Positions 25,748 to 35,316 of a stretch of 64,000 nucleotides of DNA are shown here, one piece after another. Positions within the stretch are counted from its first letter, which is position 1. Every line of letters begins with the position of its first letter. This stretch comes from Neolewinella persica DSM 23188 (GTDB lineage: Bacteria; Bacteroidota; Bacteroidia; Chitinophagales; Saprospiraceae), in assembly GCF_000373105.1 (NCBI RefSeq), contig NZ_KB890421.1:62001-126000 (forward strand), written 5' to 3'. Position numbers and translations under genes: made by a program. The notes beneath the pieces were generated by a model. The model searched no databases. It was not told the DNA's origin and saw only the letters and a program-made list of their open reading frames with translations.

Positions 25748-27019
25748 ATGAACTATAAAATTATCATGTGGAGATGCCTTGTTCTTCTTGGAGGAGTTTT
25801 GGTAACCGTTCCACTTTTTGCTCAGTATGCTGGTGGGAATGGTGACGGATTCACCAACAACGCGATCGTACAAGTAACCTTTGACGGGGTCCCCGCCGGG
25901 ATTACTGCACTATTTCTCGGTGGAGATGGAGATGGCTTCGATCATGTTACCGAAAGCCTCACCTTGTCCGGAATCGATCTTTCTTCCCTGTTCAGTGGTG
26001 GCGATGGCGACGGCTTCGATCAGCATACCGTCAGCCTAACCATCAGTGGCGAAAACTTAGCTTCGCTCTTTGGTGGTGGCGATGGCGACGGATTTGACGG
26101 GGAAGTTATTTCCCTGACGCTCTCCGGCAACACGCTGACCGGACTATTCGGCGGTGGCGACGGTGACGGTTTCGACGGAAAAACCATCAATGCCACCATC
26201 AGTGGTGAATCGCTGACTGGGCTATTCGGCGGCGGTGTTGGCGACGGATTCGATAACCTATCCATTTCTCTTGCCCTCAACGGCACCGATCTTGCCGGCC
26301 TGTTCGGTGGAGGCTCCGGCGATGGCTTCGACGTGCTGCAGTTTTCTACCACCATCAGCGGCCAGGACCTGGCCGCCTTATTCGGCGGCGGAGATGGGGA
26401 CGGTTTCGATGTCTCTCTGTACGTAGGCAGTATCCCCTTACCGCTCACGCTCATCAGTTTCGACGCCTTCCCGGAGCAAGACTACGTCTTGCTCAAGTGG
26501 GTGACCGAGAATGAGGAGGCGACAGATTTCTTCACGATCGAGAAAACTGTAGATGGCTCCTCCTTCGCTTTTGTTGGCGATACGGACGCTGCCGGCTTCT
26601 CCGAGCCAGGAGAACAACTCCACTACGAAATGCGGGACGATGAACCTTACCAGGGATCCTCCTTCTACCGGCTGAAAACTACGGATTTTGACGGTGTAGT
26701 GAGCCTCTCACACCTGATAGAGGTACAATATTCCGACGCTGCTGACTGGTCATTTAACCTCTTCCCCAACCCAAATACGGGTAAACATTTCAGCGTGCGC
26801 ACGGAAGGAATGGAAGCAGGGGAGACTATGACGCTGGAAGTTTTTGACCTTATGGGCAAGGCCCTGTTTACCGAATCTTACCTCCACCTTCCGGGGCAGG
26901 CTTTTCGTTTTGACCTGGAACGGCGCCTGCCTGCCGGATCTTATATGATCCGGCTCGGGCACAAAGGCAGCCTGGGATACCAGGCAAAGATTCTCCTGGT
27001 GGGGGGAGGAGGGCAGTAG
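25748..27019 (+). CDS. T9SS-sorted protein with GGDGDGF repeats
   Basis: A 423-residue secreted protein. After a signal peptide ending at PLFAQ, eight repeats beginning with GGDGDGFD or close variants cover residues 29 to about 225; the regular period is 26 residues (units start at 29, 57, 83, 109, 135, 161, 187 and 213). Between the Asp/Gly turns lie beta-strands such as SLTISGENLASLF. This suggests a calcium-binding repeat solenoid. A fibronectin-like segment (LPLTLISFDAF) and then a type IX secretion C-terminal sorting domain (about 340-423: FNLFPNPNTG to YQAKILLV) follow. It is expected to be carried across the outer membrane and attached to the surface. It follows the SUMF1 protein by 39 bases. 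The repeat family is new to me. Confidence 0.85.
   Translation: MNYKIIMWRCLVLLGGVLVTVPLFAQYAGGNGDGFTNNAIVQVTFDGVPAGITALFLGGDGDGFDHVTESLTLSGIDLSSLFSGGDGDGFDQHTVSLTISGENLASLFGGGDGDGFDGEVISLTLSGNTLTGLFGGGDGDGFDGKTINATISGESLTGLFGGGVGDGFDNLSISLALNGTDLAGLFGGGSGDGFDVLQFSTTISGQDLAALFGGGDGDGFDVSLYVGSIPLPLTLISFDAFPEQDYVLLKWVTENEEATDFFTIEKTVDGSSFAFVGDTDAAGFSEPGEQLHYEMRDDEPYQGSSFYRLKTTDFDGVVSLSHLIEVQYSDAADWSFNLFPNPNTGKHFSVRTEGMEAGETMTLEVFDLMGKALFTESYLHLPGQAFRFDLERRLPAGSYMIRLGHKGSLGYQAKILLVGGGGQ
25832..26420 (+). repeat. Eight 78-bp coding repeats
   Basis: DNA of the GGDGDGF protein repeats with a 78-bp period; the first interval is 84 bp. The GGTGGNGATGGNGACGGNTT core is best conserved and the intervening strands vary, so the array looks older than a recent slippage expansion. 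Confidence 0.8.
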
Positions 27020-27044
27020 TCTTATCCTTTAACTTCCTAACGTA

Positions 27045-27077
27045 AATGCACCGATTGACTTGCTCGATCGGTGCATT
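27045..27077 (+). terminator. Rho-independent terminator
   Basis: AATGCACCGAT (27045-27055) pairs perfectly with ATCGGTGCATT (27067-27077). The hairpin is followed by GCTTGTTT. It ends the GGDGDGF gene. Confidence 0.75.
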
Positions 27078-27379
27078 GCTTGTTTGAGACGTTTGTCGGA
27101 AGGGGAGAGAGGGCAATTAGAACACAAGATGTCATAATAATACGTCCCTTCGTAAGGTAAATGTGGCCTTTGGTGTTATTGTGACTTCATTTTAGCTGAA
27201 AGATTCAGACATTGGGTTTCTCATAAAATGATGGGCATTATCAGTGCAAACGCCCCCATCGATTAGTAGAGTTAGACCCCTCTCTGTTTTTTTAACTATG
27301 AACAACAGCTTTGAACACCACTTTTGTAAAATTGACAGAGTAGGGGCTTTACTCAACTAATTCAGATCATTTTAACTCT
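27078..27379. other. Leader region of kinase/regulator operon
   Basis: About 300 bases of AT-rich sequence between the terminator and the histidine-kinase gene. It probably holds that operon's promoter: TAAAATTG near 27329 is one mismatch from TAnnTTTG, but no matching -33 element is at the right distance. I see no gene or repeat. Confidence 0.4.
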
Positions 27380-29434
27380 ATGTCGAGCCATTTAAAGGTA
27401 TTATTACTATTCCTATTGTGTTCTCATAGTGCCTCAATGCATGGTGCGAGGGGGATTGATAGCTTAAAAATTGTGCTTTCTGAAACAAGTATTGACAGTA
27501 CAACTGATCGTCAAGTACTTTTAAAGGCAATTGCCGTTGAGTACCTATACACAAACCTGGATAGTGCGGAAGTTTACGGCAAGAGACTGCTCTATGAGTG
27601 CCAGTCTGATGGAGATTTGCTGCCCATCGCAAAAGCTTGTAACAGCCTCGCCGATATTTACAATTTAAGAGGAGAATACAAAAAAGCTTTGGACATGATG
27701 CAACAGAGTCTGGAGGTTTGCACAAAATTAGGTTCGTTGAAAGGCCTTACCGTGAATAATTTCTTAAAAGGAAATATTCTGCAGAACCTTCACCAGTATG
27801 AGGCGGCCGATTCTGCTTATCAAAAAAGTATGCAACTGGCGATAAGTAATGCAGACTCCGCCATGGTAGCTAATAACTACTTAAATATTGGCATTAATTA
27901 TGAATTACAGGGGGACGATGAAAAGGCTTTTAAATACTACTTTAGTGCAGCCGAATATTTCGAAAAGCAAGGGAATAAGCGAGGACTTTCGCAAGCGTAT
28001 TCCAATCTTATTGGTGTTTTTAACTCGCTTGGGCAGATAGAAAAATCGATTGAATACGCTGAAAAGGCCATCGCCCTGAAGAAGGAAATTGGCAGCTATG
28101 GAATACTTCCCACCAGTTATCAGAACCTTTCGATTGCTTACGCTAGTAATAAGGAATACACCAAGTCACTATCCTTAATCGACTCAGCTTTTCATTATGC
28201 GCGGCTGGCTAAGGTGAACCATGTCATGCCTTTTCTACACTATACTAAGGCAGAACAATTGAGTAAACTCAATAAGCAAGCACTAGCACTGTCAGAGAAT
28301 CGGAAGGGGCTCGACCTGGCCCAGCAACTCCAGGATAGTTTTCAGATTGTCCATGGGTACCGCAGCGTTGGCCGAATTCTATTCCGGCAAAAGAAATACG
28401 CTGCAGCAGAACCCTATTTGCGAAACGCAGTGACTTACGCTTGCTCCATCAATAATAGCAAGATGGAATTGGGCAGCTTGGAATCTTTATTTGATAATTT
28501 TGCAGCGCTGGGAAAATACGAAGAAGCGACCTCGTTACATCAACGCATCAGGATTGTAAGAGATTCTTTTTTCTCCGAACAGAAAATACTTGCAATCAAT
28601 GAGTTGGAGGCAAAGTACCAAACCGAAAAGGCCGCGACGCTAAACCGCTTATTGGTCGTTGAAAAAGAAGCACAGGCATTGACCATACGTCGGCAGCGGA
28701 GTAGACTATGGTTGTTTGCCCTGGCGGCGGCAGCACTAGGGATTATTGCCTTTATCACCTATCGGCGAAGCAGGGAACGAAAGCTGCTTAACGATCAATT
28801 ACGAGCGCAGAATGAAAGAATCGTTTTATTGCATCAGGAGCTTAATCACCGGGTCAAAAACAACTTGGCCTTCATTGCTGGGTTAATGAGAATGCAACGC
28901 CGGCACCTCAGTGGCGCGGAGGCACGTCAAGCCGTACGTGAGGGGGAGTCTAGGATCGAGGCAATGTCATTGTTGCACCGGAAATTTTATATGGAAGGAA
29001 GGGATAATGCTACCGAGTTGCATGATTATCTCGACGAATTATGTGGCTACCTCTTAAGCACCTATCCTTTGCTGGAGAACATTCCTGACATACAACTAGA
29101 CATCATACCATTGACAACAAACGACGAAGCAGCCTCCTGCATCGGTCTCATTGTGAACGAATTGGTCACCAATTCATTCAAGCACGCCTTTGATAAACAG
29201 AAAGATCCGATCATCAATATCAGGATGGAACGGAAAGGAGCGAACGGTTATCGATTAACCTATGCGGATAACGGAATTGGCATTCCGCTTAGCTTGAATA
29301 TCAACAAGATAGATTCATTGGGCATGAAACTCATTAATATCTTAACCCGGCAGCTAGACGGAACACTTACCCTGGAGCGAGAACCGACCGCTCGTTTTTA
29401 TTTTGATTTCATCGAAGACAGAATCGTAGCCTGA
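27380..29434 (+). CDS. TPR-containing sensor histidine kinase (HisKA_2 type)
   Basis: A 684-residue sensor kinase. The N-terminal part (about 20-420) is exported and built of tetratricopeptide repeats (for example AKACNSLADIYNLRGEYKKA, YSNLIGVFNSLGQIEKSIEY). A coiled-coil segment and a single membrane helix (about 443-462) follow. The cytoplasmic kinase core begins with ELNHRVKNNLAFIAGLMR, a HisKA_2 dimerisation domain with the phosphorylated histidine at 490. The HATPase has an N-box in NELVTNSFKHAF and a G1 box in YADNGIGIP. Its response-regulator gene starts one base after the stop codon, so the two are translationally coupled. Such TPR kinases with LytTR partners are typical of Bacteroidota; the signal is unknown. 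Confidence 0.93.
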   Translation: MSSHLKVLLLFLLCSHSASMHGARGIDSLKIVLSETSIDSTTDRQVLLKAIAVEYLYTNLDSAEVYGKRLLYECQSDGDLLPIAKACNSLADIYNLRGEYKKALDMMQQSLEVCTKLGSLKGLTVNNFLKGNILQNLHQYEAADSAYQKSMQLAISNADSAMVANNYLNIGINYELQGDDEKAFKYYFSAAEYFEKQGNKRGLSQAYSNLIGVFNSLGQIEKSIEYAEKAIALKKEIGSYGILPTSYQNLSIAYASNKEYTKSLSLIDSAFHYARLAKVNHVMPFLHYTKAEQLSKLNKQALALSENRKGLDLAQQLQDSFQIVHGYRSVGRILFRQKKYAAAEPYLRNAVTYACSINNSKMELGSLESLFDNFAALGKYEEATSLHQRIRIVRDSFFSEQKILAINELEAKYQTEKAATLNRLLVVEKEAQALTIRRQRSRLWLFALAAAALGIIAFITYRRSRERKLLNDQLRAQNERIVLLHQELNHRVKNNLAFIAGLMRMQRRHLSGAEARQAVREGESRIEAMSLLHRKFYMEGRDNATELHDYLDELCGYLLSTYPLLENIPDIQLDIIPLTTNDEAASCIGLIVNELVTNSFKHAFDKQKDPIINIRMERKGANGYRLTYADNGIGIPLSLNINKIDSLGMKLINILTRQLDGTLTLEREPTARFYFDFIEDRIVA

Positions 29435-29435
29435 T

Positions 29436-30215
29436 ATGGAAGTCCTCAGAATTCTTATCGTAGAAGACGACCTCCTGTTGGCTACCGAATTGGGGGAGCA
29501 GCTCCTGGAATTTGGTTACGCCATTACCGACACCGTCTCTCGAAGCGACACAGCACTACTTTCTTTTCGCCGCCGGCGTCCCGATCTCGTTCTGTGTGAC
29601 ATCCGGCTGAAAGGATCCGCCCTTGATGGAATCGAGCTGGTTAAAGAAATGAATGAAATTGCCAGAGTGCCAATTGTGTTTCTGACCGCATCCGGTGATA
29701 CCGCAACGGTGGAAAGAGCCAAATTAGCCCGTCCGGCCTACTATCTCGTTAAGCCTTGTAATGCCCCCCAACTAAAAGTAGCCCTGGATTTTGCAATAGC
29801 TAACTTTAGTTCCTCAACCCTTGCCGACCCTTCTCATTCGCTGCGCAAGCAGCAATCTCCAGCAGAGCAAATGTTTTCAGTGACGGATTATGTTTTCCTC
29901 AAAGATGGGTACAAACACCTGAGGGTCAAGATCGCTAGTATTATTTGGGTGATGGCGCTGGGAGCAAACGTTAAAATAATTACTGAAAAAGATACCTACG
30001 TTCTGACCGCCAATCTTACCAGTTTCTCCCAACAGGTTCCAAAAGACTTCATGGTTCGGATTCATCGCTCCTACATCATAAATATCCAACACTTGGCTTC
30101 CTATCAAGGCGGCCGCTTATTCATGAAGTATCAGCAGGGAGAGCAGGAGTTGCCCATCGGCAAAACTTACCGAAGCAAAGTGAAGGATTTATTTCCCCGG
30201 TTGAAGTCAGATTAA
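29436..30215 (+). CDS. LytTR-family response regulator
   Basis: A 259-residue response regulator. The receiver domain (about 5-125) has the acidic pocket EDD at 10-12, the phosphoacceptor Asp55 in LVLCDIRL, a threonine in FLTASG and Lys in YYLVKPCNA. A short linker leads to a LytTR DNA-binding domain (about 145-255), recognisable from DYVFLKDGYKHLRVKIASI, FMVRIHRSYIIN and ELPIGKTYRSKV. It pairs with the TPR kinase one base upstream. LytTR regulators bind paired direct repeats upstream of targets; no such site is evident next to this operon. Confidence 0.95.
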   Translation: MEVLRILIVEDDLLLATELGEQLLEFGYAITDTVSRSDTALLSFRRRRPDLVLCDIRLKGSALDGIELVKEMNEIARVPIVFLTASGDTATVERAKLARPAYYLVKPCNAPQLKVALDFAIANFSSSTLADPSHSLRKQQSPAEQMFSVTDYVFLKDGYKHLRVKIASIIWVMALGANVKIITEKDTYVLTANLTSFSQQVPKDFMVRIHRSYIINIQHLASYQGGRLFMKYQQGEQELPIGKTYRSKVKDLFPRLKSD

Positions 30216-30224
30216 AGTAGGTGC

Positions 30225-30290
30225 CAATGGCAAAATTCTGAGTGCTGATTACTACGTACTAAATCCTGAAAACTGATCCCTGGTCCCTTA
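30225..30290. repeat. AATTCTGAGTGCTGATT-type intergenic words
   Basis: The gap between the regulator and the photolyase gene (convergent) holds AAATTCTGAGTGCTGATTAC followed by ACGTACTAAATCCTGAAAAC. These resemble, in inverted order, the GAATTCAGTATTTAG words at 7475-7556. It is a minor, degenerate family. Confidence 0.4.
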
Positions 30291-31841
30291 AAGCTTCTCC
30301 TGATGCTCCTTAACCCAGGCCGCCCGCTCCAAAATCGCCGCCTTGTCCTCTCCTGAGTACCGGTCCCAGGTCTTGTACATAAACGCCATCCTGAAGTTAT
30401 TGCCGAATTTCTCCCGATGCCGATCGAGGAAGTCCCAGTAAAGAGCGTTGAAGGGGCAGGCCTTTTCTCCCGTTTTTAGCTTATGGTTGTAGTGACATCC
30501 TTTGCAGTAATCACTCATTTTGTTGATGTAGTTGGCGCTGCTGCAGTAAGGTTTAGTTGCCACCAGCCCGCCATCAGCCCGTTGGCTCATACCCCGGGTA
30601 TTGGTGATCTCTACCCATTCAATTGCGTCAATGTAAACGCCTAGATACCAATGATCTACTTCATCCGGGTGGACGCCCAAGATCAAAGCAAAATTCCCCG
30701 TCACCATCAAGCGCTGGATGTGGTGTGCGTAGGCCAAGTCCAGGCTCTGGTTGATGCTGTGGCTCAGGCAGTTCATCTTGGTGTCTCCTGTCCAGAACCA
30801 GCCCGGAAGCTTTCGTTGATGGTCCAGATCATTCGTTGCGGAGAACTGCGGCATTTTTGCCCAGTAGACGCCGCGCATGTACTCCCGCCAACCAAGGATC
30901 TGACGGACAAAGCCTTCCACCTGGTTAATGGTGATCTCCTCCGGCCGGTCACGGTAAGCCTGCACCGCCGCATCGATAACTTCCTTTGGGGAGATCAGCT
31001 TAGTATTCATGGCGAAGCTTAGGTTCGCGTGGTACAGCAGTGGATGCTTTACCGTCATGGCATCCTGGTAGGTGCCGAACAGCGGTAATCGGTTGATGAC
31101 GAAATCTTCGAGGGCTTTGAGACAGTCTACCCGGGTAATGGGGTAGGAGAGTGTGTTGTCCTTTATTCTGCCCATTGTCTCCACGCCGTTTCGGTTCAGC
31201 ATTTCTACCAGTTCCGTCACGTCTCGCGGAAAGCTAACGGCTTCGGGGAATTCAATGTCTTTGGGCAGACTGCCCCGGTTATCGTGGTCATAGTTCCACT
31301 GCCCGGTTTCAGGTTCCTCCCCGTTCGGCTCCATCATCACCAGGTGGCGCTTACGCATCATCCGGTAAAAAGTCTCCATCAGATAGGTCTTCTTGCCCTT
31401 AAACAGTTCTTCGAGGTCATTACGGCTACTGAGAAAATGCTCGCTTTTGTAAGACTGAGTTACTCCTCCGAAGTTTTCTGAAAATGAAATTAACTCTTGG
31501 TCTAACCGCCATTCATCAGGTAGTTGGTATCCTACTTCGTCAACTTCCAGGACGTTTGCCAAATGAGCCAGGTTATCAGTAATGGTTTCCAGTTGTAATT
31601 CCCGGGTCTCTTCGAGGGTTCGGTATACGACGGTATGCCCCAGCGTACGTAACCGGTCGGCAAAATGCCGCATCGCCAGGAAAAAGGCGACTACTTTCTG
31701 GACGTGGTGTTTGGTATAATTGGACTCCGACCAGGTCTCAAAAAGACAGTAGGTGACGGAGCTGTCGACTTTATTGAACCAGCTGTGGTTTTCGTTGAGT
31801 TGGTCGCCCAGGATCAGGCGAAGGGTTTTAGGTTGCGTCAC
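30288..31841 (-). CDS. Fe-S cluster (6-4) photolyase / FeS-BCP cryptochrome
   Basis: A 517-residue member of the iron-sulfur bacterial cryptochrome/photolyase group. It uses FAD and blue light, and its best-studied relative, Agrobacterium PhrB, repairs (6-4) photoproducts. The N-terminal Rossmann antenna domain starts LRLILGDQLNENHSWF. The helical FAD domain includes GFVRQILGWREYMRGVYW and the histidine-rich LAYAHHIQRLMVTGNFALI. Four cysteines, 358, 446, 449 and 462, have the spacing 88-3-13, which equals that of the PhrB cluster ligands as I recall them (350, 438, 441, 454). The motif around the last three is DYCKGCHYN and EKACPFN. The gene is probably monocistronic. Confidence 0.92.
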   Translation of the reverse strand: MTQPKTLRLILGDQLNENHSWFNKVDSSVTYCLFETWSESNYTKHHVQKVVAFFLAMRHFADRLRTLGHTVVYRTLEETRELQLETITDNLAHLANVLEVDEVGYQLPDEWRLDQELISFSENFGGVTQSYKSEHFLSSRNDLEELFKGKKTYLMETFYRMMRKRHLVMMEPNGEEPETGQWNYDHDNRGSLPKDIEFPEAVSFPRDVTELVEMLNRNGVETMGRIKDNTLSYPITRVDCLKALEDFVINRLPLFGTYQDAMTVKHPLLYHANLSFAMNTKLISPKEVIDAAVQAYRDRPEEITINQVEGFVRQILGWREYMRGVYWAKMPQFSATNDLDHQRKLPGWFWTGDTKMNCLSHSINQSLDLAYAHHIQRLMVTGNFALILGVHPDEVDHWYLGVYIDAIEWVEITNTRGMSQRADGGLVATKPYCSSANYINKMSDYCKGCHYNHKLKTGEKACPFNALYWDFLDRHREKFGNNFRMAFMYKTWDRYSGEDKAAILERAAWVKEHQEKL

Positions 31842-32183
31842 GTAGCAATTGATTTGAGCGCCTAACAGGAATAGATTGACGCTGGTTCAAGCAGCTGGTA
31901 CAGTTGTTTCAATCATTCTGTGGCTATATATCCAAACCGTAAAGGTTTGGGAAACCGTAGACTTGAGAGCAGCAGCGTTTGCAGGCGCTCAGCGCCACGG
32001 GGCTTCCCGTACCACTTCGTGATGAGTATATTGTTCGTGACCGTTTGTCAAAAACCTGACCTGGAGCAGCCGTGCCAACGCTTTTTACCCTGCCCTTAAC
32101 CATCTTCTGCACCCGCGTCCCCGCCCACCCCCATAATAAGCAAAGAAGTTAATTTTTTATATTGCCACCCCAAACCACATACC
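31842..32183. other. Divergent promoter region
   Basis: A 342-base gap between the photolyase (minus) and the BNR protein (plus). It contains a small hairpin CCAAACC-GTAAA-GGTTTGG (31932-31950) and a family B repeat at 32107. No gene is visible. AT-rich TTAATTTTTTATATTG just before the plus-strand gene is a plausible but non-consensus promoter. Confidence 0.45.
32107..32128. repeat. Family B repeat
   Basis: An inverted copy (CTGCACCCGCGTCCCCGCCC), about 55 bases before the BNR gene. Confidence 0.6.
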
Positions 32184-35100
32184 ATGAGACTACTTACCCT
32201 GATATTCCTGGCACTATGTTGCCTGTCTTTTGACCTCCAGGCACAAGACGAAGGCCTATATTCCTCCCTCGAATTCCGCAACATCGGCCCCTTCCGCGGT
32301 GGCCGAAGCAGCGCGGTAACCGGCGTACCCGGAAAGCCCAACCTCTACTTTTTTGGCAGCTCCGGCGGCGGCGTCTGGAAAACGAAAGATGGTGGCCAGA
32401 CCTGGACCAACATCTCCGATGGCTATTTCGGAGGTTCCATCGGTGCCGTTGCGGTACACGAAAGCAACCCGAACATCATTTACGTCGGCGGTGGCGAGAA
32501 AACGGTGCGCGGTAACGTCAGCTACGGCTACGGCGTCTGGAAGACCATCGACGGGGGCAAGACCTGGGAGCAAATGGGCCTGAAAGACAGCCGGCACATT
32601 TCCCGGATCCGTATCGATAAAAACGACCCGAACCTTGTGTATGCAGCGGTGATGGGCGACCTGTTCAAAGATTCGCAGGAACGCGGCATCTATAAGTCTA
32701 CCGATGGTGGCAAGAATTGGAAGCAGGTGCTTTTTGCGGGCGCTGGCGCAGGTGCAGTGGACCTCTCCGTCGATCCATCGAATGCACGCGTGCTATTTGC
32801 CTCCACCTGGAAAATCCGTAGAACCCCCTACAGTTTAGAGAGCGGGGGAGAAGGCTCCGGCCTCTGGCGTTCCACCGATGGTGGAGACACCTGGACGGAC
32901 ATCAGCGGCAACAAAGGCTTACCGAAAGGCCTGTGGGGCATCAACGCAGTAGCCGTCAGTCCGGTAGATGGCAACCGTGTATACGCCCTGATCGAAAACG
33001 ATAAAGGTGGTATTTACGTCTCTAACGACGGCGGCGATACCTGGAGCGCTCGTTCCGATAGCCGTGCCCTGCGCCAGCGTGCCTGGTACTACACCCGTAT
33101 CTACGCCGATCCGCAGGACATCGACGGTGTCTACGTCGTCAACGTAAGCTACCACCACAGTACCGACGGTGGCCGGACCTTTGAGTCGAACAATGCCCCG
33201 CATGGCGATCACCACGATCTGTGGATTGCCCCGGAGGACCCCGAACGAATGATCATCGCCGACGATGGCGGTGCCCAGGTGAGCTTTGATCGGGGAGAAA
33301 ACTGGTCTACTTACTACAACCAACCCACCAGTCAGTTTTACCGGGTGGTGACGGACAATTCCTTCCCCTACCGCATCTACGGTGCGCAGCAGGACAACTC
33401 CACCGTGCGCATCTATCACCGGACCGACGGCGGCACCATTGGTGAATCCGACTGGGAATCTACGGCAGGAGGGGAGTCTGCCCACATTGCACCGGATCCC
33501 AAGAACCCGGACATTGTATACGGTGGCAGCTATGGCGGCTACCTGACCCGCTATGATCACGAAACAAATCAGGCACGCGCCATCAACGTATGGCCCGACA
33601 ACCCGATGGGCTACGGCGCAGAAGGTATGAAGTACCGCTTCCAGTGGAACTTCCCGATCTTCTTTAGTCCCAACGATGAGGAGGTACTCTACACTACCAG
33701 TCAGCACGTACACCGGAGCACTGACGAAGGAGAAACCTGGGAGATCATCAGCCCGGACCTTACCCGTAGTGAGGCGGACAAACTCGTTTCCTCCGGTGGT
33801 CCAATTACCAAGGACAATACCGGCGTGGAATACTACGCGACCATCTTTGCCGCCTGCGAAAGCCATAAAGAAAAGGGCCTGATCTGGGCGGCCAGCGATG
33901 ACGGCCTGGTACACGTCTCGAAAGACAACGGTGGTAACTGGGACAACGTGACGCCAAAAGGGGCGCCGAAGTACGTGATGTGGAACTCGGTGGAAGTTGA
34001 CAACAGCCGCAACGGCGGTCTTTTCATCGCTGGCACTGCTTATAAAACCGGCGATTACACCCCCTACCTCTACCACACCGGCGATTACGGAAAAACCTGG
34101 ACACGGATTGACAACGGTATTCCCCGTGATCACTTCACCCGGGTGGTACGGCAGTACCCCGGACAGCCAAACATCCTGTTTGCCGGTACGGAGTCCGGCC
34201 TCTACGTCAGTTTTGACACCGGCAAAAACTGGCGTGAATTCCAACTCAACGTACCGATGGTCCCCATCACAGATATTACCATCAAGGACGATAACCTTAT
34301 CCTGGCTACTCAGGGACGCAGCTTCTGGATTCTGGACGACCTGACCGTCCTCAAGCAGTTGGGAGAGGTTACTGCCAATAGCGATTTTCACCTGTATGAC
34401 CCCGTTGACGCGTGGCGGATGGGCGGCAGCAGCCGTGAAAGCCGGACATCCGGTAAGAACCACCCCGGTGGCGTTAATTTCCACGTTTGGTTATCAGAAG
34501 AAGCCGCTAAGGATACCATTCCTTTCACCCTGAGTATTGCAGAGTATGGCGAAGGTGGCGACGAGATTCGCAGCTGGTCTACTGACGACAAGGACAATAA
34601 GCTGGAACTGGAAGCAGGTGGCCAGGTCATCAACTGGGACCTTTCTCTGCCCGACGGCGTCAAGGTGCCGGGCATGATAATGTGGTGGGCCGGTAGCGGC
34701 GGGCCAATGGCCCTCCCCGGAGAGTATCGGGTAACCCTGAAGCACGGGGATGACGTGCAGTTCCGGGACTTCGTCGTTAAGGCTGACCCCCGGGTGAAAG
34801 CTACTGATGGAGATCGGGAGGCACAGTACCAATTCATGAAAGAAGTGCAGGATAAGACTTCCGAAGCACACCAGGCCATCATTGATCTTCGCAGCGTTCG
34901 TGATCAGATCAAAGCCTTCCAGGAGCGGCTACCCAAAGACGCTTCTCAGGAACTGAAGGACTACGGTAAGGAGATCATAAAGTCGCTTACCGAAGTAGAA
35001 GAGGCGCTGTACCAGACGAAGAACCGCAGTCGGCAAGACCCCCTCAATTACCCGATCCGCCTGACGAACAAACTCTCCCACCTGAATAGCCTGACCGGCA

Positions 35101-35288
35101 TCGGTACGCATAAACCTACCGCAGCGGCCTATGCGGTTAAAAAGGAGCTCTCCGACGCTATTGATGGCGAGCTGGCGAAATACCGGGAGGTCATCTCTGA
35201 TAAAGTTCCGGCCTACAATAAGATGATCCTTGAACAGGGGGTTCAGGTGATTAAGGCGCCGGAAGGAGATAAGGACGCGCGAAAATAG
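32184..35288 (+). CDS. Secreted BNR/VPS10-type beta-propeller protein
   Basis: A 1034-residue secreted protein. After the signal peptide (ends DLQAQ) come two propellers made of BNR/sortilin-type repeats: the Asp-box pattern S-x-D-G-G-x-T-W recurs (KTKDGGQTW, KTIDGGKTWE, KSTDGGKNW, RSTDGGDTW, VSNDGGDTW, RSTDEGETWE, VSKDNGGNW). The last 250 residues carry a beta-sandwich (YRVTLKHGDDVQFRDFVVKADPR) and a helical region (RSVRDQIKAFQERL). This architecture is frequent in Bacteroidota and is annotated as glycosyl-hydrolase-like (xyloglucanase-like) or sortilin-like. No catalytic residues can be assigned by eye, so a binding function is equally possible. There is no T9SS domain. A long frame on the opposite strand is an artefact. 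Confidence 0.9.
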   Translation: MRLLTLIFLALCCLSFDLQAQDEGLYSSLEFRNIGPFRGGRSSAVTGVPGKPNLYFFGSSGGGVWKTKDGGQTWTNISDGYFGGSIGAVAVHESNPNIIYVGGGEKTVRGNVSYGYGVWKTIDGGKTWEQMGLKDSRHISRIRIDKNDPNLVYAAVMGDLFKDSQERGIYKSTDGGKNWKQVLFAGAGAGAVDLSVDPSNARVLFASTWKIRRTPYSLESGGEGSGLWRSTDGGDTWTDISGNKGLPKGLWGINAVAVSPVDGNRVYALIENDKGGIYVSNDGGDTWSARSDSRALRQRAWYYTRIYADPQDIDGVYVVNVSYHHSTDGGRTFESNNAPHGDHHDLWIAPEDPERMIIADDGGAQVSFDRGENWSTYYNQPTSQFYRVVTDNSFPYRIYGAQQDNSTVRIYHRTDGGTIGESDWESTAGGESAHIAPDPKNPDIVYGGSYGGYLTRYDHETNQARAINVWPDNPMGYGAEGMKYRFQWNFPIFFSPNDEEVLYTTSQHVHRSTDEGETWEIISPDLTRSEADKLVSSGGPITKDNTGVEYYATIFAACESHKEKGLIWAASDDGLVHVSKDNGGNWDNVTPKGAPKYVMWNSVEVDNSRNGGLFIAGTAYKTGDYTPYLYHTGDYGKTWTRIDNGIPRDHFTRVVRQYPGQPNILFAGTESGLYVSFDTGKNWREFQLNVPMVPITDITIKDDNLILATQGRSFWILDDLTVLKQLGEVTANSDFHLYDPVDAWRMGGSSRESRTSGKNHPGGVNFHVWLSEEAAKDTIPFTLSIAEYGEGGDEIRSWSTDDKDNKLELEAGGQVINWDLSLPDGVKVPGMIMWWAGSGGPMALPGEYRVTLKHGDDVQFRDFVVKADPRVKATDGDREAQYQFMKEVQDKTSEAHQAIIDLRSVRDQIKAFQERLPKDASQELKDYGKEIIKSLTEVEEALYQTKNRSRQDPLNYPIRLTNKLSHLNSLTGIGTHKPTAAAYAVKKELSDAIDGELAKYREVISDKVPAYNKMILEQGVQVIKAPEGDKDARK

Positions 35289-35316
35289 TGATGTTGATCA
35301 CTTGATACTTTCTTTT

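Noticed and set aside
32740-32760. Family B-like string inside the BNR gene
   Set aside because: GGGCGCTGGCGCAGGTGCAG encodes AGAGAGA and matches only partly; a chance result of Gly/Ala codons is as likely.
32919-34484. 521-codon open frame antisense to the BNR protein
   Set aside because: Same reasoning; the product looks like back-translated repeats rich in Val, Ala and Gly without a plausible fold or signal peptide.
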